Shown here piece after piece: positions 38,592 to 52,291 of a DNA stretch of 64,000 bases. The notes under the pieces were generated by a model. The model had not been told where the DNA came from. It did not search any database and was given only the letters and a program-made list of their open reading frames with translations. The DNA comes from Chrysomallon squamiferum (taxonomy: Eukaryota > Mollusca > Gastropoda > Neomphalida > Peltospiridae): the NCBI GenBank assembly GCA_012295275.1, contig CM022679.1, positions 2,979,412 through 3,043,411 on the forward strand. The letters are read 5' to 3'. The number at the start of each line of letters is the position of its first letter. The stretch's first letter is position 1. Made by a program: the position numbers and the translations under genes.

Positions 38592-41500
38592 TCATTCAGC
38601 TTGAGCTGACCTTGACTCTGATGATCCTTCAGTGACCTTTGTTTTCTCAATACCAGCCATTACTTTCTCATTAGTTTCTTTCTGTGTTTGATTTTCAAAA
38701 TCTCTAATATCCTCCATAGTCATATCTTTAAAAATAATACGTGTAATATTATATGAAGTCAGAAATAATAATAATGATGGATATGACAATGTAACATTTA
38801 AAAAAAAAAAAATAAAAAAATGGTTATGTGATACGTAGAGGAATGAATAAAGATTAAGACAAATACAAAATTCAAAATTACAAATATTTAAATATATGTA
38901 TCTGATATTGTAAAATAAGTAACTTACCAATCCATTCATCAATCCATGCAAATGCTTGTTTGTGCCCAAGTAACAAGATGTCCCGAATAGCCTGAAGTAG
39001 AAATCATAGTCTGTTTTAAATAATAACAACAGATCCTCTATGTAAATATGTACATTATCAAAATGGCAGCAAACATTTTTGGCCTAGAAATCACTACTTC
39101 ATGGTAAAATATAGTACTATAATTGTTATAATAACATTTGTGAAATTGTGTAAATTTTATTTTAGTTCTTGTAAAGTATTTTGTATAAGTTCAAATTCAT
39201 GTGCAGGGTACCAAATAAAATGAAGTGTTGACATTTTGGGTAAAATTTACAAGTTAGAGGTAAAAAAATTCTTAGAATATTTTACCTTATGAGTGAATGA
39301 TTCAACTTTTCCCTGCATTCCCCAAACTTCAAATTTGACTTTAACAACTTTGTATGAACACATAACTGGCTCTGAATTTTCCTAAAATAACAACAGATAT
39401 TTGAATAAACAGTAATACATTTTATGACATTAAAAATACAAATAACATATGCATATTCACAAACATTTATCAGTGAACTGTTAACTTGTAAATTATCAAA
39501 AAACAAACAAAAGCAGTAGTTAAGATGTATTATTAGTAGTTGCAGCAGAAACAGGAGTAATAATACTAATAATAGTAGTAATAGTAGTAGTAGCAGCAGT
39601 TTTAAGTAATAGTTATAATAGTTTAAAATGCAACTTCTCTAAATGGTAGTAACAATATTAAGAAGTTGTAATCAGCAGCAATGGCAGTAGAAGTATTAAT
39701 GAAAGATTTTATTAACATTACAATAAAATAAGAACAGAAGAAACCTTCCAAACTTTATTCAGTGGACCACGACCAGTTTTCACTGATTTAAATGTTTTAA
39801 GATCCTGTAAATGGAAAGAAATACTGGGTAAACAATTTTTGACTTTTTAAATTTTGTTTTAGACACATATATGTATAAAAACTTCATAATGTAATGCCAT
39901 GTATATCATCATTCTATCACTTAAATAATAAAAACAAAATAAACAAATAAATAATGTATTCAGATGTAATAATAGGACATACAGTTATGCAGTGATATTC
40001 ATTTTACAATCAAATGAATTTAAACTGAAGGGCTTAAGCTGAAAATACATTTATTTTTTAGCAAGTTTCTATTTTATATATACCTGTATGCTATATATAT
40101 TATATCATCAAGAGTAGTATGTGTATAATTCATAGCATGGTTTTACTGAAACAATTAAGGTACAAAAGAGATTTCGCTCAAGTAAATTTTATTCTGAATA
40201 TATTGAATTAAACTATTATTATAGTGACCTCTTCAGGCTTGTAATGTTTTTCTGGTATTTGATCATAAGCAATATCTATGACATCAATCTCCCTCACTTC
40301 CAGCTCTTCAGGTGACAAATTTAAACACTGAAAATAAAATTTGAGTAAAACCATAAAATCAATTTTAAAAAATAAAATAACATAATGGTAACATCATATC
40401 ACTGATAGAATTAAGATAGAAATTAAAACTGAAAAGAAAATTTGAGTTAAACCATAAAAATAAATAAATAAATAAATATTTAAATAAAATAATAAATAAA
40501 CAAACAAACAAATAAATTAATAAACAAAATTATGGTAATATCATATCATTGACAGAAAAATGAAATAATCAAAGTAACAGACTCAGCAGTTTATTGAATC
40601 AAATCAAATATAACAATCTGAACTGATTATTTATTTCTTAGAGTGTTTATATGACACTAGCTACAGGCAGAATTATTATCACAGCAAAATAAATAATGCA
40701 ACAGCTGTTCTTGACAGTGGCAAATTTACTTGAGGCTTGATTTGTTCTGGGTCAGTTCTTATCTATATGCCTTTTACATTTCTATTTCACTTTCTAACTA
40801 ATACCATGGATCTTAATAAATCCATTTTGCTCAACTGAAAGCTGCTTATAAAATAACTCAGCTTTAGATAAAACATATATATCACCATTATAAATATGAT
40901 ACTTCATAATATTGTTTTGTTTCTTTTCTTTTCTTTAAAAATTGCATTGAAGTTTTATCAAAAATACATTATCAGAGACCACCCATTTTTCTTCTTGTTA
41001 TTTATTTATTAATTATTTTTGTTGTTGTTGTTGTTGGTGTGAATGTTTTTTTTCATCCTTCATGTTATATTTCCCAACTTACATTTTCTGAAGTGCCTCT
41101 GTTATCTTCATAGACTGTGTCAATGTGAATGGAAAACCTTGGAATGAATGAGCACTGAAAATGTATTTTAAGAAAAATGTTAATAAATCATTATAAAATT
41201 TACACTGAAAAAACTAAAAACAATAATTTTAACTTAGATGGGACCTATAATCCATTAATAGTTTCAGTTCCTTCATTTTATTTCTTAAAAAAAAACATAA
41301 ATAATTATCATACTTACTGTATATTCTGTAAAGTAATCCATCCATAGAAAAGAAATTGAAAGGAAAAAATAAATGCATATAAATTAATGCAAAACATAGA
41401 AGAAAACAGACATTGCATGTCAAAATTTATCAGAAATTTTACATTTCTTCCATTACTGAGAATATATATATATATGATACAGAATTATTAAGATTTATTT

Positions 41501-44079
41501 CAATATTATTGTAATTATTTAAATATGTAATTTAATTTTAATTAGTAATTCAAAACTGTTCCGAGTTTGTACATGTGCCTCTATGTAAAAGAAAATAGTT
41601 TTAATATGTTTAATATATGTATCTATGTATTAATTATTATGTATGTATATAACTGTATGTAAACCTATGTGTGTATATGATATATTTTTGGATATCTCTC
41701 TCTATATATATAAATTAAACTGTGCATATAAGTATGTGTGGTGTGTTTGTCTGTGTGAGTTTTTTTCTGTGTTTTAGTGTATGGTATACTTATTCTCATT
41801 TGCATGTTATATTTTATGTGAAGTCTCTATGTATGTGTGTGTAAGTTTAACAACGTACATATGTATATTTTGATGTATTTCTATATTGATTACCTGTAAT
41901 AGTAAATGGGTAAAAGTTCCAAGCTTTCTCAGTTACATAGAAAAATCTGGGAATCATAGATCTCATCCAGCTTGGCAGTCGACTGTTAATAAATTAAATA
42001 AAAACCTGCATCAAATTACTATCCCCTGTGCTTTTAACAATTTAACAACCAGATGTTAATCATATTTACATATATGCAGACATGTCATTTAATATCAGCA
42101 ATCAATAAGTAATTTAAAATTGCCAAAAGATTAATGATTTAGCTGTGTATGTATTACAAATGTAATCTCATTTGTTATAACTTTTCACTAATTTAAAAAA
42201 AAAAATTAATAAAAAATTAATAATAACAACAATAACAAAATAAAAAAATAAAATCAATAAAATCAATAATGATAATATAATAAAAAATATGAAATGAATA
42301 AATTTATGGATGTTTGTTAGGTTATTACTTCAAATAAATTATTTTTGCATAAAGATGTGAGAAACAGAACATGCTGGTGCAACTACAAAATCACTTTGTC
42401 TATTAGCTGCCTGAAATCTTTGATGTTAGTAAAGCACAAACCATTTGACTTACCAGATTTAAATGCTAGAAGGTTTAAAAACACAAAAAGTAATAAAAAT
42501 TAAATTAAATAAAAAGGATAAATATTCTAATGCTTCTTTTATTTATTTATCAAAGGTTTTATCTGATATTGTCTTTTAAAAATAAATGTTTATGTCAAGT
42601 GTAATAAATTTCTAACAAACTGAGGCTTGTGATTCAGCATGACTCACCCAGATAAATAAATACGTTTTTCAGTGTATTGTCCCCGTCCATGTTCAGGATG
42701 TTCACAGGCTTCATTTTTGACCACTTCAACCCCTTCACCTTTGTCACTCTGTTCATGACAGTGTTTTGTTATCATGTACAGCTGTCCAATACGATACTAA
42801 AAACATTAAATAAATCAGTCATTTTTGTATTTTACTTTTCTTTTTTTTTTAAATAATCGTAACTAAATAAAAATTTAAACAATAATGAAAATAACAACAA
42901 AACAACAATATTAAAATAATAAAAAAAAATAAAAATAATAACACTCATTCTGTATATAAAAAAAATAACATTATAATAAATATACAATTCATAAAGATTA
43001 CATATATAATACAACTTGTACAGAATTGATAAATTTTATAACACACTTAAGTTACACTACATAACTCACAGAATAACAAAACATATTCAAACATCTGCAC
43101 CCAATTTGCACAAAATAAATAAACATTTTGTTACAGGTAGGCAGTAAACATGTCATAATGATGGAATGAATGAATTTTTATAAAAATATTTTTTTAAGCA
43201 TTATGGAAAAGTAAAACATATTAATTTCTTTTAAAAAAAAAAACAGTACAAACTAAACACATGTATGTTTGAGGACCTTTTTAGAACAATAATAATGTGT
43301 AAATTTTCAATTAGTATTATGTATTTTGAATTATTATTATTGGAAATGCAATGTTTGTTTTGGTTGCTGAATGTAACAGTACTTATTTAAATAATGTAAG
43401 TATCTACACTTTATGACACTGCTATTATCTTATAATGCATATTCAATACAGAAATATGTTTAATAAAATAAAAGTAAATACAAAATTAAAAATTATTAGT
43501 AGTAGTCAAAGTAGTGGTAGTTAGTGCAGTTATTATTATTATTATTATTAGGTCGCTATTTAATGAGCTCCTATAAAGAATAATATGGAGACAGAATGCA
43601 GAATTAATTTAACACTGCATCCTTATCATTTATTGCAAACAAAATACAAGATAATGAAGATGAATTCATCCCATTCTGTGATTATACTCATCCAAATTCT
43701 CCATAAATGCTAGTCGAGTAATGGGGCTCGACTTTAGCTGTTCGCGAAATCATCTTTATTAAATGTCACATTGTCAGTCTGGCAAGGTTTTCAGTGAAAA
43801 CAAAATAAATGTTCAATAAATTATTATTTTTCTTACATTTAGACATTTTAAAATAAAATAATATTACATGGTGCCAGTATGTATGCATTCGGAGAAATTA
43901 TTGATCCAGCGATTTCAAAACATATCTAGCCAAAAATATTTTATAAATTTATGTACATTTTTATTTATAAATAAAAATTGTAGAATTGAGCCCACAGATC
44001 GACAGAAAATGACAACTTTAATCTCTCTTACCTCTTCGACAGTTAATGGCATGCATATTCGATATTCTTTTAAATACAT
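38592..44079 (-). CDS. PITPNC1: Cytoplasmic phosphatidylinositol transfer protein 1 (RdgB-beta), 10 exons
   Basis: Moves phosphatidylinositol and phosphatidic acid between membranes. Exons in coding order: 44079-44032, 42796-42648, 41982-41894, 41325-41318, 41154-41083, 40327-40229, 39804-39745, 39381-39286, 38991-38928, 38725-38592. Phases join into 272 codons plus TGA. The start [20 protein letters not shown] matches the family N-terminus. Other hallmarks are [95 protein letters not shown] and [25 protein letters not shown] and the AFAWIDEW...DMTM string point to PITPNC1 (class IIB) rather than PITPNA/B. The length equals the short human isoform (about 268), so the long 14-3-3-binding tail is absent. 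The fourth exon is only 8 nt. Confidence 0.95.
40328..40460 (-). repeat. Two-copy ~100-bp duplication beginning at a 3' splice site
   Basis: On the plus strand ctgaaaataaaatttgagt at 40328 (whose complement is the acceptor of exon 40327-40229) recurs at about 40430 as ctgaaaagaaaatttgagtt, both followed by aaaccataaaa. Further matches (taatggtaacatcatatca at 40384 and tatggtaatatcatatca at 40531) suggest the duplication continues. Confidence 0.6.
41318..41325 (-). other. PITPNC1: 8-nt microexon of PITPNC1
   Basis: On the minus strand the sequence reads ggattactttacag / aatataca / gtaagtatg. The preceding exon ends in phase 1 with G and the next starts in phase 0 with TGC, so exactly 8 nt (phase 1 in, phase 0 out) are needed. 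They give E-Y-T, the residues expected between FTIT and CSF in this family. Strong acceptor and near-consensus donor flank it. Confidence 0.93.
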
Positions 44080-44200
44080 AATGTCTCGAAGAGCTCAGAA
44101 ACTGGATCCGTGCAACATAATCAATACTTGTATGAGACCTGCGAATGACAGACAAATTCCCAGGTTTGACCAACAGCAGAAAATAAACAAATAATAAGCT

Positions 44201-44210
44201 ACCGGAAGTT
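44201..44210 (+). promoter_or_regulatory. ETS-type motif upstream of PITPNC1
   Basis: ACCGGAAGTT lies about 125 bp upstream of the PITPNC1 start codon in an AT-rich setting. This is the full GABP/ETS core (CCGGAAGT). A TGCGCA half-site of NRF1 type (about 44240-44245) is nearby. Motif match only. Confidence 0.4.
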
Positions 44211-44301
44211 AAATTTTACCATGATTCTCGTCTGCTTCGTGCGCATTGTATAAAAAAGGTTAATAAAACATGTTAGATGAAAATTAATGAAAAAATCACA
44301 G

Positions 44302-44312
44302 AAATATGGCGG
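44302..44312 (+). promoter_or_regulatory. YY1-like motif
   Basis: aaatatggcgg fits the AANATGGCGG core of YY1 sites and is about 225 bp upstream of the PITPNC1 ATG. A related string (aacatggtgg) overlaps the PSMD12 start codon at 46402. Motif match only. Confidence 0.3.
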
Positions 44313-45015
44313 ATAAATAAATCCAATAACTTTAAACGGACAGAAGTTTATATCGTTGTATTTAAAAAAGACGAAAATAATAAATTAATAATAATAACAA
44401 AATACATACACGTTTAAAAAAAAAAAATAATAATAATAATAAAGAAGGGAGACAACACTTTATGTCTAAAAAGAAATTCGTAATGAATAACCTCCCATCC
44501 ACCAAGATTTAGTTTTGTATTGAAGTTGATGTAAAGGATTATTTATTTATATTTATTAATTTATGAATTAGTATTTGTTATTTGTTGAGTAACTGGTTCT
44601 GTAAAAATAAATAAAATTAAGAAAATAAGAATAACTAATCAAATTACAAACAACTCAAAAAATAAAAAAAAATAATAAACGCGTTCTAAAACCAGAACTT
44701 GAAAAAAAAAAAAAAAGAAACAAATAAACAAAGTTCTGTTACGAGAGTCGTTCGTTGTGATCTGAAACTGTTTCCATACAAAATGCAGATTTTTCAGACT
44801 CAGAACTAGACCAACGCTGTAAATTACACCAACGTATCAGTAAATGGGCATTTCAATGGGCATGCTAATAGGAAAAACATCAGAAGATAAATAAGGAAAA
44901 TTCCGTATTATGTTAGAAAGAGTTGTTAATAATTTTAAATTGAAGACTGCACCAGTGATAGAGATAATTGGATGGAGCATATTATTAATTTACTAGAAAA
45001 GGTGAGGTGGAAAAT

Positions 45016-45065
<50 letters not shown>

Positions 45066-45509
45066 ATACATTTTGTGATAACTGGAACATGTGTAGAAAA
45101 TACGACGAGCTTGAACTCAAATCATGTACATTATTTTTGGAAACCGAAGATACACTAATGAATGGAAATTATTATTATTGCATTTATTTATTTATTTATT
45201 TATTTATATTTTTGATGAACTGGGTCAAGGGCATTCCAATCTGTAATATCACATTTGATGAAAAAGGTATTTTATCTCATCCTGTCAGTTCTGAGACTAT
45301 TATTTTCGATCGTATTTTCCCGTCATATTTGACGGAAATGTCCGAAGTAAAGATTTTATATATTTTTATTGGTTTAATTTGTATTTATTTTGTAGTTCTT
45401 TGTTACTGGTACTATTGAAATAAAACGGCGCCTCTATGGATATAATTATTATATAAAAATAAATAATAATGATAATAATTAAAATTATAAAGATTATATT
45501 ATTATCTGG

Positions 45510-45517
45510 TATAAATA
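45510..45517 (+). promoter_or_regulatory. TATA box of the 7SL gene
   Basis: TATAAATA lies at -31 to -24 relative to the predicted RNA start at 45541. This is the position expected for the TATA element of upstream-regulated Pol III genes such as 7SL. The surrounding AT content lowers specificity, but the spacing is exact. Confidence 0.55.
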
Positions 45518-45540
45518 AGAATAAAATACAATTTAAAATC

Positions 45541-45835
45541 GCCGGGAGTTGTGGCGTGCTCCTGTAATCTAGCTACTTGGAGGCATGGTATGTTGAACAT
45601 CTTGAGGTCAGGGGTTCTGCTTTCTGGCGTTCTATGTCGATCAAGTGTCCGCACTAAGCTCGGCATCAATATGGTCTCATTCGCGGAGGTGAATGAAACC
45701 AGGTTGTCTAAAGAGGAACGGACTGGCCCAGGGCGGAGACGCAGCAGGCAGAAGTCCCCGTGTCGTGCAGTAGTGGGATCGCACCTGTGAATAGGCGTTG
45801 GTTGGTAGCCTGGCCAATATAGGTGGACTCGTACC
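45541..45835 (+). ncRNA. RN7SL: 7SL RNA, RNA component of the signal recognition particle
   Basis: A 295-nt RNA that scaffolds SRP proteins and targets ribosomes to the ER. The 5' end GCCGGGAGTTGTGGCGTG, the Alu-domain U-turn TGTAA and CTAGCTACTTGGAGGCA match the Alu domain of animal 7SL. The S domain shows TGTCCGCACTAAG, GGCATCAATATGGT, CCAGGTTGTCTAAAG, GGCCCAG and AGTAGTGGGATCGCACCTGTG. The helix 8 tip reads GCG-GAGA-CGC, a GNRA tetraloop whose stem keeps pairing relative to human (UCG-GAAA-CGG). The SRP54-binding AGCAGG follows. A run of 25 T (45836-45860) is the Pol III terminator, and TATAAATA is at -31. The compensated stem and intact motifs argue for a functional gene rather than a pseudogene. 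It lies between the divergent starts of PITPNC1 and PSMD12. Confidence 0.95.
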
Positions 45836-45860
45836 TTTTTTTTTTTTTTTTTTTTTTTTT
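45836..45860 (+). terminator. Pol III oligo(T) terminator of 7SL
   Basis: Twenty-five consecutive T directly after GTACC at the 3' end of the 7SL match. Normal Pol III termination needs only four to five. Confidence 0.8.
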
Positions 45861-45937
45861 CTTTTATTATCTTCCTTCAAAAATAACTATTTCTCTGTAT
45901 TTAAGATTTAATAAACTACGTTTTATTATTATTTTTT

Positions 45938-45968
<31 letters not shown>

Positions 45969-46146
45969 TTTTTTACGTATATATCTTTTTTTTTTTTTTT
46001 TTTTTTTTTTGTGCTCATTTATGGATATATTGTGTTATTAGAGACCCCATAAAAATTATAATATGGCATATCTAGTTTATGAAATGCCGTCGAATGTTTT
46101 TACTGACTGAAAATAAAAGTCCTTGCCATCGAGTTAATTATTATTA

Positions 46147-46183
<37 letters not shown>

Positions 46184-46403
46184 AAATGTATGAGTTATTA
46201 CTGAAATAAAATTATCGTTAAGATGTGTTGATTCAAATTTAGTTACAATAATAAATCATTCGTATTAAATGCATGTTATTTAAATTTTGTTTCACTGAAT
46301 TTTTACAGAGGTTTTCGAAGGAACCGGTATCAGAATAATAAACTGCGAGTCTTTCGATGATACGCTTTTTAAAAACGCGTACCGTGTAAAATCTATTGCA
46401 AAC
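45861..46403. other. Region between 7SL and the PSMD12 start
   Basis: Poly(T) tracts at 45957-45974 and 45987-46010, (ATT)n at about 46140-46181, then a more complex stretch (46300-46403) that should contain the PSMD12 5' UTR and promoter. Total distance from the end of 7SL to the PSMD12 ATG is about 570 bp. Confidence 0.55.
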
Positions 46404-49400
46404 ATGGTGGACGCAGCAGAAGGCCGTCTTCAGCGAATGGATGTGGACTATAGCTCCACAGTAGATGAAAAACTGCCTAAATGTGAAAAACTCGCAAAGG
46501 TATATTAAATACTCACTTTGTCTTACAAAAATATGAAAGGTAGCTACTGGAATATTTCTAAAATGATTTTCTAATTTGCTTTGTCATAGTCAGTAAGTCA
46601 GTCATACTCAGTCATACTCAGTGATACTGGCGATACTCATACGAGTCATACTCGTAGTGTTTCTATTTCGTGATACGGTTATAAACAGACGAGTGAAACT
46701 GAAAGTGACAGGAATACTGATAATCTAAGCACCTCATCAATAACTGTATAGTGTACATATATGACTATAATAATAAAAACATTGGATCACAACACATAAC
46801 TATTATTACAGAAAACTAATTTGAGTGATTTCAGAAAAAGTAATTTAAAATCGAATTTTTATCAGAATAAAATTTGAGAATATTTGTCCTTCATAATCTA
46901 TGGAGAAATTGATTTGTTTCTGTCATTTTGCAACATAAATACTGAATATCTCACATAGCTTTAATCCAGTAAACATATATTACATATCAAAATGAAGCTT
47001 TTGATGAGTTCTAAAGCTGTACAGTAATTTTAAGCAAATTGCTAATTAATTGCACTAATTAGTCAAATGTACCTAACATCTTAATTATGTAATTCTCAAA
47101 AACTCCTTAGAAATTAAACCAATATACAAAAAGATCATTTTTCAAGACTACTTGTAGAATTGTAGTGGTCTTTACATATTTAAGCATTTTGCTAATTTGC
47201 CTTAGTCCTTCATTATATACAATGCAGATCTACCATTTCATAAAAATAAAACCAAAATGGGCATGAATCATATCTGAAAATTGATAGGTTTAGAAGCATC
47301 ATACCACATATTGAGATTCCTATCATGTCACATAAATACTCAGTAACTCAGTAGAATAAATAGAACATTGAACTTGTAAGATACCTGGCTGTGTCTGCAT
47401 CATTTTCATTTATCATTTGCTGAGAACACTACTCATTTTGGTATCCAAAAATAACTATCTGTTTCCCTAAATATTTGTTTGAAATTTGGCAGTCTAGTCT
47501 ATGTCAGAAATGCATAGAATTTGGATATATACACTGTCTTTGTTAATTTTTTGGCTTTAACTTAAATTTTCTTTTGATATTTGTTTATGTATTTATAAAC
47601 CAATTATATATATATATTTATTTAAAAAATTTTTTTTTTTGTTGTACAGATTTCAGTTTTGACTTGCAAAAGTAATATTTTTATCTTTGTTTTATTTTGC
47701 AGCAAGGCAAACTAACAGAGGCACTTGAAATCCTCTTGTCTTTAGAAAAACAGACAAGAACTGTACGTAAATAGTTTATTTATATTTAGAAAATATTCTT
47801 GAATTTATTGTTATTATTATTATTTAATTTTTTATAATATATTTATAATGTAGAACATTAAATACAGAGGAAGATGGGAGTTGTTGACAGAGGGAGGTAC
47901 CACTTTTGAAATAAAGAGGCCATTATTCAGAATGAAATTGGTTTTATTTTATATTAAATAATTGGTCATCATTCTTAAGAGAGAAAAATGTATGAAAGTG
48001 TGTGTTTACTGTTTTCACTCTGTTCTCATTACTTCAGGCATCAGACACACATTCCACAGGCCGTATTTTAGTAGCTATTGTCAAGCTTTGTTTTGAAAGT
48101 AAAAACTGGGATGCCTTGAATGAAAATATCGTCTTGCTCACAAAAAAGCGTGGCCAGATTAAACAGGTTAGTTACTTTATTTACAATGTTTCTTTGTCTC
48201 ACATTTCCTTGCTAATATTTAAAATCTAACTTTTGTATGCTGCAGCACTTCATAAATGTAACATTAATCACTTAATCTTAGAAGCCATCCCTTTTTTATG
48301 ATGTGATTTTGTAATTATAATTACATTAGCAGTTCACACAGATAAGAATTTTAGCAGCTAACTACTAAGTGAAATTTTAATTTTAATAATTGTATTTTCT
48401 TTATCATGGTTTTAAACATTTGCTAAAGTGATAAAATATTTCTCATATATTTTTAGTAATCCACACTTGTAGTGGTATAATATTCACTTGTATACAAATT
48501 CATCATTTCATTATTGATTTTTTTTTTTTTACAGGCAGTCACAAAAATGATTCAAGAAGCCTGCAGTTATGTGGACAAAACCCCAAACCTGGACGTGAAA
48601 TTAAAACTGATTGATACCCTGAGAACTGTTACTGCAGGAAAGGTTTGTGATTGTCAAAAACCTTATTTATTTTATTATTATTATTTTTTTAACTGGTCTG
48701 TTAGGTCACATCAGTTAATTGTCTCTTATCAGATGCTGAATATCAGCATTTAGTATCATAAGTCTTCAGAGCAAATCTCCTTTATTTTTCCATTAGCAGC
48801 AAAGAAGTTTTTAGATGCACTGTCCAATAAAAAGGATATCACATACCTTAACACTTGGTTTTAATGATGAAGTACATGTTGGAACCAGAAATGACCTAAA
48901 CTGATTATATATCAGAAATGCCCTTTCCATATCAACAACTTTTATGTGAATGACTTTGAATGAATCTCAAACTAAATGTAATTTATCAAAAATGAAAAAT
49001 TATTAAATTCTAAAAATGTTATTATAATTAGTTTTGTAAATTATTTTTATATTTATTTCTTTACAGATATATGTAGAGATAGAAAGAGCTAGACTGACAA
49101 GAACATTAGCAAAAATCAAGGAGGATGCTGGGAAAATATCTGAAGCTGCTTCCATTTTACAAGAACTTCAAGTAAGTTTGTATATACATTTATATTCAGA
49201 TAGATATAGAGTAAAGCATTATTATTTAGACAGTATACTTTGAACAAACAAAATTGTTTGGAAAATGTAATAAGTACATATATTTGCTTTCAGTGGAATC
49301 ACATAATTATAACACAGTTTAACAGTAAAAAATACTTTAAACAACTGATCAGTAAATGATCACTAGACTGCTACCATTGCCGTGTTCTGGATATGGTAAT

Positions 49401-52256
49401 GAAATGCTTATTGTTAACAATTAATATAAATTATGGATTTAATATCAATGCAGTAACTAAAATGTGAATAAAATTATTAAATTAATGTTAAAAAACCTGA
49501 GCTTTTAATAAAAATAAAAGAATAAAATGGAAATGTTTTATGGAACAATACGTTACAAATTGAACTCTGGCACAACACATAATAATGTTTGTCACATTAT
49601 GAAGCATGATGTGAACACTGTGTAAGTTACCAAGGATCTGCAAGTCTTAAGTAACATTCATGTCATCAAAGCAATGTCAAGATCACTTCTTTAGCAATTA
49701 ACAAATAAAATAACCTTTCAATTTATCCTTTATTGATCCAAGGGCTGTGTTATACATCTCATTTTAACAAAACTTGCTTTCTTTAATTGAAAGTGGGATT
49801 TATTATTAAAAAAAAAAATTTTTTTTTTTTTAATTAGGTGGAAACTTTTGGTTCAATGGAAAAAAAGGAAAAGGTGGAGTTTATTTTAGAGCAGATGAGA
49901 CTGTGTCTGGCTAAGAAAGATTACATCAGAACTCAGATCATAAGCAAGAAAGTCAGCATTCGCTACTTTGAGGACAAAGACACCACTGTGAGCATTCAGC
50001 AACCAAATATTCTTTTTAAATAAACCCCTCTCGTAATTATTATAAAAAATATTTTAAAAATATACATCCTATAATTAACATAAATGTTATTTTAAAATAT
50101 ACATACTGTAATGAACACAAATAATATTTTAAAAACTACATCCTATAATTAATATAACTTATTGAAAATATACATACCATAATTAATATAAATATTTTTA
50201 AATATACATCCTACAGTTAACAAGGTTGTTGACTCATAATTTATAGAAGAAAATATAATTTTCTGTTATGTTCGAGTTGATCTGTATCCTTTTTTTTGTT
50301 CTATGTGTTGACATCAAAACTTTTGAAAATTATTTTGTGTTTTATACGAACTATTGCTAAGAGAAAATATATAGTTATCTTCCAAGATTTTCTCTGCAGG
50401 ATCTGAAGTTAAAATTCTACCAACTGATGATTGAGCTGGGTGAACATGAAGGGTCTTATTTAGCCATTTGTAAACATTACCGAGCCATTTACGACACACC
50501 ACAGGTCCAGGAGAACAAAGAGAAAATGAAAGAGGTAACAATGTTCACTTGCTTCTGTGTTTATCTGTACATATTAACTGAGTCATTTTTCATCATTCAT
50601 TTGTATGGAGGCTTTTTTTCTGTTTTGCAATTCAGACATATGCTCAAGAAAATGAAAGTGGATTTATAAAATACTGATTTATTTTTTTCATCTTTATGAC
50701 TCAACCATGGCTCTTCAAAATGTTACGATAAATTCATACTTCAGTTCTCATGAGCTATACTACACAGTACACCAGTTTTATCCTTGGATACATGGTTCCA
50801 GCACCTCCATCACACAACACGGGCAAAAACTAAGGATGCTCAGGAAACATGTATTTTAACCCAAGATCATATTCATAACGTAAAATCCCATTTATAGCTA
50901 CTGCTAAGAATTGCTGTAAACCATACTGACAACGGTATTCTAGTAAATTGTATGCCACCATACAAACAACATCTGCAATAGTGTAATTTCATATTGATAT
51001 TGACGAAGTATTTTGTGTTTGTTGTCACAGGCACTGAAGTGTGTGGTGCTGTACCTGATTTTAGCTCCATACGACAACGAGCAGTCAGATCTGATACACA
51101 GAGTGAAGGAAGACAGAAACCTGGATGAAATCCCTAAATATAAGTATGTACAAAAAATGTCAACAATTTAAAAATAAAATAGTTTTTTTTGGGTTTTTTT
51201 AGTTTTTTTTATTTTGTTTTAATTTTTTAATTTAATTTAATTTAATTTAATTTAATTTTTTTTTATTTTTTTAATTTTTATTTTTTTTTATTTTTTTTTT
51301 TAAACAAAATTTTAAAAAATATTTGTATTTTGTTTTGTCTTTGTTGCTTATTAATAATTTGTTTGGATAAGGATTACAAGAATGTCACTCCTGCTGTAAT
51401 CATTAAAGAAATTAAAACATTTTTTTTAATTAATTACTTTGCTTTTCTAATTTTTCTAATTTACAGAAACCTAAAACTTTCTCATTTTCTTTTTTTTACT
51501 ATTCAGTATTTTTATATTATTTCATCATTTGTAAAATATTGTTTTTATGTTTATTAATTTGACAAGCTGTAAAATTATTATCTAATTAAAAGTAAGACCT
51601 ATATGTTTAATAAAATACCTTCACTGTGTCTTTTTCATTAAAATAATCACTGAATTATCATTTCTGTAATAATGACTATTATTGCAAAGTTACTCAATTT
51701 TCTCTTTCCTTCTTTTTATCTCTGTCAATCTTTATGTCTTTCTCTTGGTGTCTGGCTTTCTCTAACTTACCTTTTTAATCTTCCCTTCTTAAATACATTT
51801 GTTAGTCTAAGAATATATGTTTATACATTTCTCTTTTATTTGATGATAACTCTTTCAGGGAGCTGTTAAAACATTTTACAACTCAAGAACTGATAAACTG
51901 GAAGCAGCTTTGTCAGACTTTTGAATCTGAGTTGAAGAATGGAACTGCCAACAATCCACCAACACACGTGTTTAATTCCAAGTCTGAGGGTGGAGTCAAA
52001 CGGTGGCAGGATTTGAAGAACAGAGTTGTTGAACATGTAAGATTGTCTCTTACTTCTTGTCAGCTTTGAACAGTTGTTTTTAAAAGAATTATGTGGGAGT
52101 ATATACTTCACAAAGTAATAATTTGTTGATTTGGCTTAATAGTGTTTTTGTTTTTCTTTGACAGAACATCCGAGTGATGGCAAAGTATTACACGCGAGTG
52201 CGAATGAGGAGAATGGCTGAACTACTCGACCAACCAGAATCTGTAAGGAATTTATT

Positions 52257-52291
<35 letters not shown>

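Larger units (their letters stand above)
44080..45509. other. Divergent intergenic region between PITPNC1 and 7SL
   Basis: Presumed promoter region of PITPNC1 on its left side, with ETS, NRF1-half and YY1-like strings at 44200-44312. It includes (TA)n at 45020-45055 and (ATTT)n at about 45182-45210. An open frame at 44972-45418 is built partly from these microsatellites and shows no domain. Confidence 0.55.

Noticed and set aside
44972-45418. 148-codon plus-strand open frame
   Set aside because: Its start and middle are (TA)n and (ATTT)n microsatellites (IYIYIY, YLFIYLF), with no domain. The opposite frame is equally open over the microsatellite.
45551-45880. Open frames on both strands over the GC-rich patch
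   Set aside because: The patch is the 7SL RNA gene. The frames are incidental.
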